Of a stretch of DNA of 6,729 bases, positions 5,731 to 6,729 are shown piece after piece. The translations under genes and the position numbers were made by a program. The stretch spans positions 1 to 6,729 of the forward strand of contig CAMLKY010000111.1 in the NCBI GenBank assembly GCA_946480545.1. The letters run 5' to 3'. Position 1 is the first letter of the stretch. The number at the start of each line of letters is the position of its first letter. The notes under the pieces were generated by a model, which was given only the letters and a program-made list of their open reading frames with translations, made no database searches and was not told the origin of the DNA. This DNA is from an uncultured Acidobacteriota bacterium (GTDB lineage Bacteria > Acidobacteriota > Blastocatellia > Pyrinomonadales > Pyrinomonadaceae).

Positions 5731-5933
5731 TTTCCGTCTCTCTCCCTTAGCTGCTCCTCAAGCTCCGCCAGTTCTTCTTCGGTTGGTAACGCTGTTTCAG
5801 CGGGCAGGCCGTACTCCTCATCGGCCCACGCTCCGAAATCCAGGAGCTTGCACCGTTCCGAGCAGAACGGACGAAACTCGTTGCCTTCGAATGTCGTCTC
5901 CTTGCCGCACTGCGGGCATTTTACGACCGTCAT
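5727..5933 (-). CDS. yacG: YacG-type zinc protein, predicted DNA gyrase inhibitor
   Basis: Small zinc-binding protein of the YacG (DUF329) family; E. coli YacG binds GyrB and inhibits DNA gyrase (family knowledge). It has 68 residues. CPQCGK at 6-11 and CSERCK at 24-29 give the four zinc-binding cysteines, Cys6, Cys9, Cys24 and Cys28. The segment [19 protein letters not shown] at 18-36, followed by EEYGLP, matches the family's typical core closely. The C-terminus is an acidic, Glu-rich helix ([18 protein letters not shown]). The usual Trp after the first cysteine pair is Phe15 here. AGAAGG lies four nt before the ATG, a usable ribosome site. It is first in a probable operon with the small membrane protein (ATGA overlap) and the MFS gene. 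In many proteobacteria yacG sits by coaE and zapD, so this neighbourhood is different. Confidence 0.93.
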   Translation of the reverse strand: MTVVKCPQCGKETTFEGNEFRPFCSERCKLLDFGAWADEEYGLPAETALPTEEELAELEEQLRERDGK

Positions 5934-6103
5934 AAAACCTTCTTACCGAAAGATTACCACACGGCGAAATGCATAGCCGAGCGGGAAAAGTCTTGTGTCG
6001 GGCCGCCTCGGGATGCTAATTATACAAAGGCTGACGATGCTTTCGCATCAAAGCGAACAATTGCGTTTGGCGGTTCGTATTTGTGAGACGGGAGCAATTA
6101 ACG
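5934..6103. promoter_or_regulatory. Divergent intergenic control region between yacG and the LEA-like gene
   Basis: This spacer must hold promoters for both outward-reading genes. On the minus strand a perfect TATAAT (6024-6019) lies about 86 nt before the yacG start, but without a well-spaced -35. On the plus strand TTGTGT (5993-5998) and TAATTA (6017-6022) are 18 bp apart, a weak candidate for the downstream gene. A 5-bp hairpin, GATGC/GCATC with a TTTC loop, lies at 6036-6049 in the putative leader. All of these are weak calls. Confidence 0.3.
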
Positions 6104-6729
6104 ATGAGCGATTACAAGGAACGATTCGATAAATGGCAGCGTGAGGCTCGCGAGAAGTTCGGTGAGATCGATAAGCAGTTGGGCCTGAAAGATAAGATCG
6201 AGGAAGGAGCCAGGGCCGTGGCCGATGTGGCTCAAAAAGGTGCTGAGAAGATCAAGTCCGAAGCCGAGAAGAGCGATGTCGGCAAGCAGGCCTGGACGGC
6301 GAGTGAACCGATACGTGAGGTCGCCGAAGACGCAGGCGGGAGAGCGGGTGATGTGGTGACCGCTGCCGGAAAAGCTGCGAGCGAAGTGCTGGGCGTTGCG
6401 GCCGAGAAAGCCGGCGGAATTTTCGATGACGCGAAGGACACGATAGGTGCAAACGCTAAACGCGTGTCGCGCGCGTTCAATTTCGGCGCGGGATTTACGA
6501 GAACGGTCGATTCAGCATTCAAGTCGCTCTCAAAGGCTTCCGGATGGGTTCAGGAAAATCCGCTGCAAGCGGCGACGACCGGTGTTTCGATGGCCGTCGG
6601 TGCCGGGCTCGGTGTCGTCTTTACTGGAATTAGCTCTCACTGGCTTTTCAACTCGGCCCTGCCCGCATGGTCGGAGAAGAAGATCGGCGAACAATTTAAC
6701 GAGTTCCTGAAACGAAAGGAGGAGCTCAT
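6104..6729 (+). CDS. LEA/DUF883-like helical protein with a membrane-type segment, 3' end beyond window
   Basis: Open to the window edge: 208 complete codons are visible. The start is the ATG at 6104, with GGGAG at 6090-6094 nine nt upstream. Residues 1-60 are highly charged and helical (MSDYKERFDKWQREAREK, later KIKSEAEKSDVGKQ). Residues 70-122 are Ala, Gly, Lys and Glu rich with an amphipathic repeat character, as in LEA or apolipoprotein-like proteins. WVQENPLQAATTG at 148-160 then runs into a Gly/Ala/Val hydrophobic segment (about 160-176) that resembles the ENP-plus-glycine-zipper helix of the YqjD/ElaB (DUF883) family. Unlike those proteins, it continues past the helix with a further charged region (SEKKIGEQFNEFLKRKEEL). 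A membrane-associated structural or stress protein is plausible, but the assignment is by composition and one short motif. It is divergent from yacG. Confidence 0.75.
   Translation, partial: MSDYKERFDKWQREAREKFGEIDKQLGLKDKIEEGARAVADVAQKGAEKIKSEAEKSDVGKQAWTASEPIREVAEDAGGRAGDVVTAAGKAASEVLGVAAEKAGGIFDDAKDTIGANAKRVSRAFNFGAGFTRTVDSAFKSLSKASGWVQENPLQAATTGVSMAVGAGLGVVFTGISSHWLFNSALPAWSEKKIGEQFNEFLKRKEEL

Noticed and set aside
5485..5976. Plus-strand open frame opposite yacG and the small membrane gene
   Set aside because: YacG is recognised by motif on the minus strand and overlaps its neighbour as ATGA; the antisense product is low-complexity Ser/His-rich.
6232..6522. Minus-strand frames opposite the LEA-like gene
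   Set aside because: Their Ala/Ser/Pro- or Arg/His/Ser-rich products mirror the Ala/Lys/Glu repeats of the plus-strand gene, which has a start with a ribosome site and stays open to the window edge.

Overview
The window looks like bacterial chromosome of fairly high GC. It carries a double-membrane-type set of genes: a lipoprotein PstS, a periplasmic M48 protease and a YacG zinc protein. The style of the M48 and LEA-like proteins, and the intergenic palindromes built from iterated CGGAT units, would suit an Acidobacteriota (Blastocatellia-like) genome. That placement is an impression from protein style and has not been tested. Nothing indicates phage, plasmid or CRISPR content.

Layout. (1) 1-2251, minus strand: the start of a phosphate-specific transport operon in the order pstS, pstC, pstA; pstA is cut by the window edge. 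(2) 2252-2514: divergent control region. It holds three TTAACA boxes spaced exactly 11 bp apart (a probable Pho box), a TATAAT for pstS, a short hairpin, and a strong ribosome site that fixes the start of the next gene. (3) 2515-3915, plus strand: a secreted M48 metalloprotease with an extra C-terminal domain. (4) 3916-4143: a nested inverted-repeat element filling the gap between two convergent genes. (5) 4144-5933, minus strand: a probable operon read yacG, then a small two-helix membrane protein (ATGA overlap), then an MFS transporter. A second palindromic element made of tandem heptads fills the gap before the MFS gene. (6) 5934-6103: divergent spacer. (7) 6104 to the end, plus strand: an incomplete gene for an alanine/lysine-rich helical, LEA/DUF883-like protein.

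Working together: PstS captures phosphate outside the inner membrane and PstC/PstA form the channel; the ATPase PstB and regulator PhoU are expected beyond position 1. The Pho-type boxes suggest induction by phosphate starvation. The M48 protease probably serves envelope protein quality control. YacG is a small zinc protein known in E. coli to inhibit DNA gyrase; its two downstream neighbours have no evident link to that role.

The genes themselves are ordinary. The most unusual content is non-coding: two different palindromic elements, each occupying almost the whole gap on one side of the MFS gene, and the 11-bp-phased triple box upstream of pstS. I did not find an obvious new multi-gene system.
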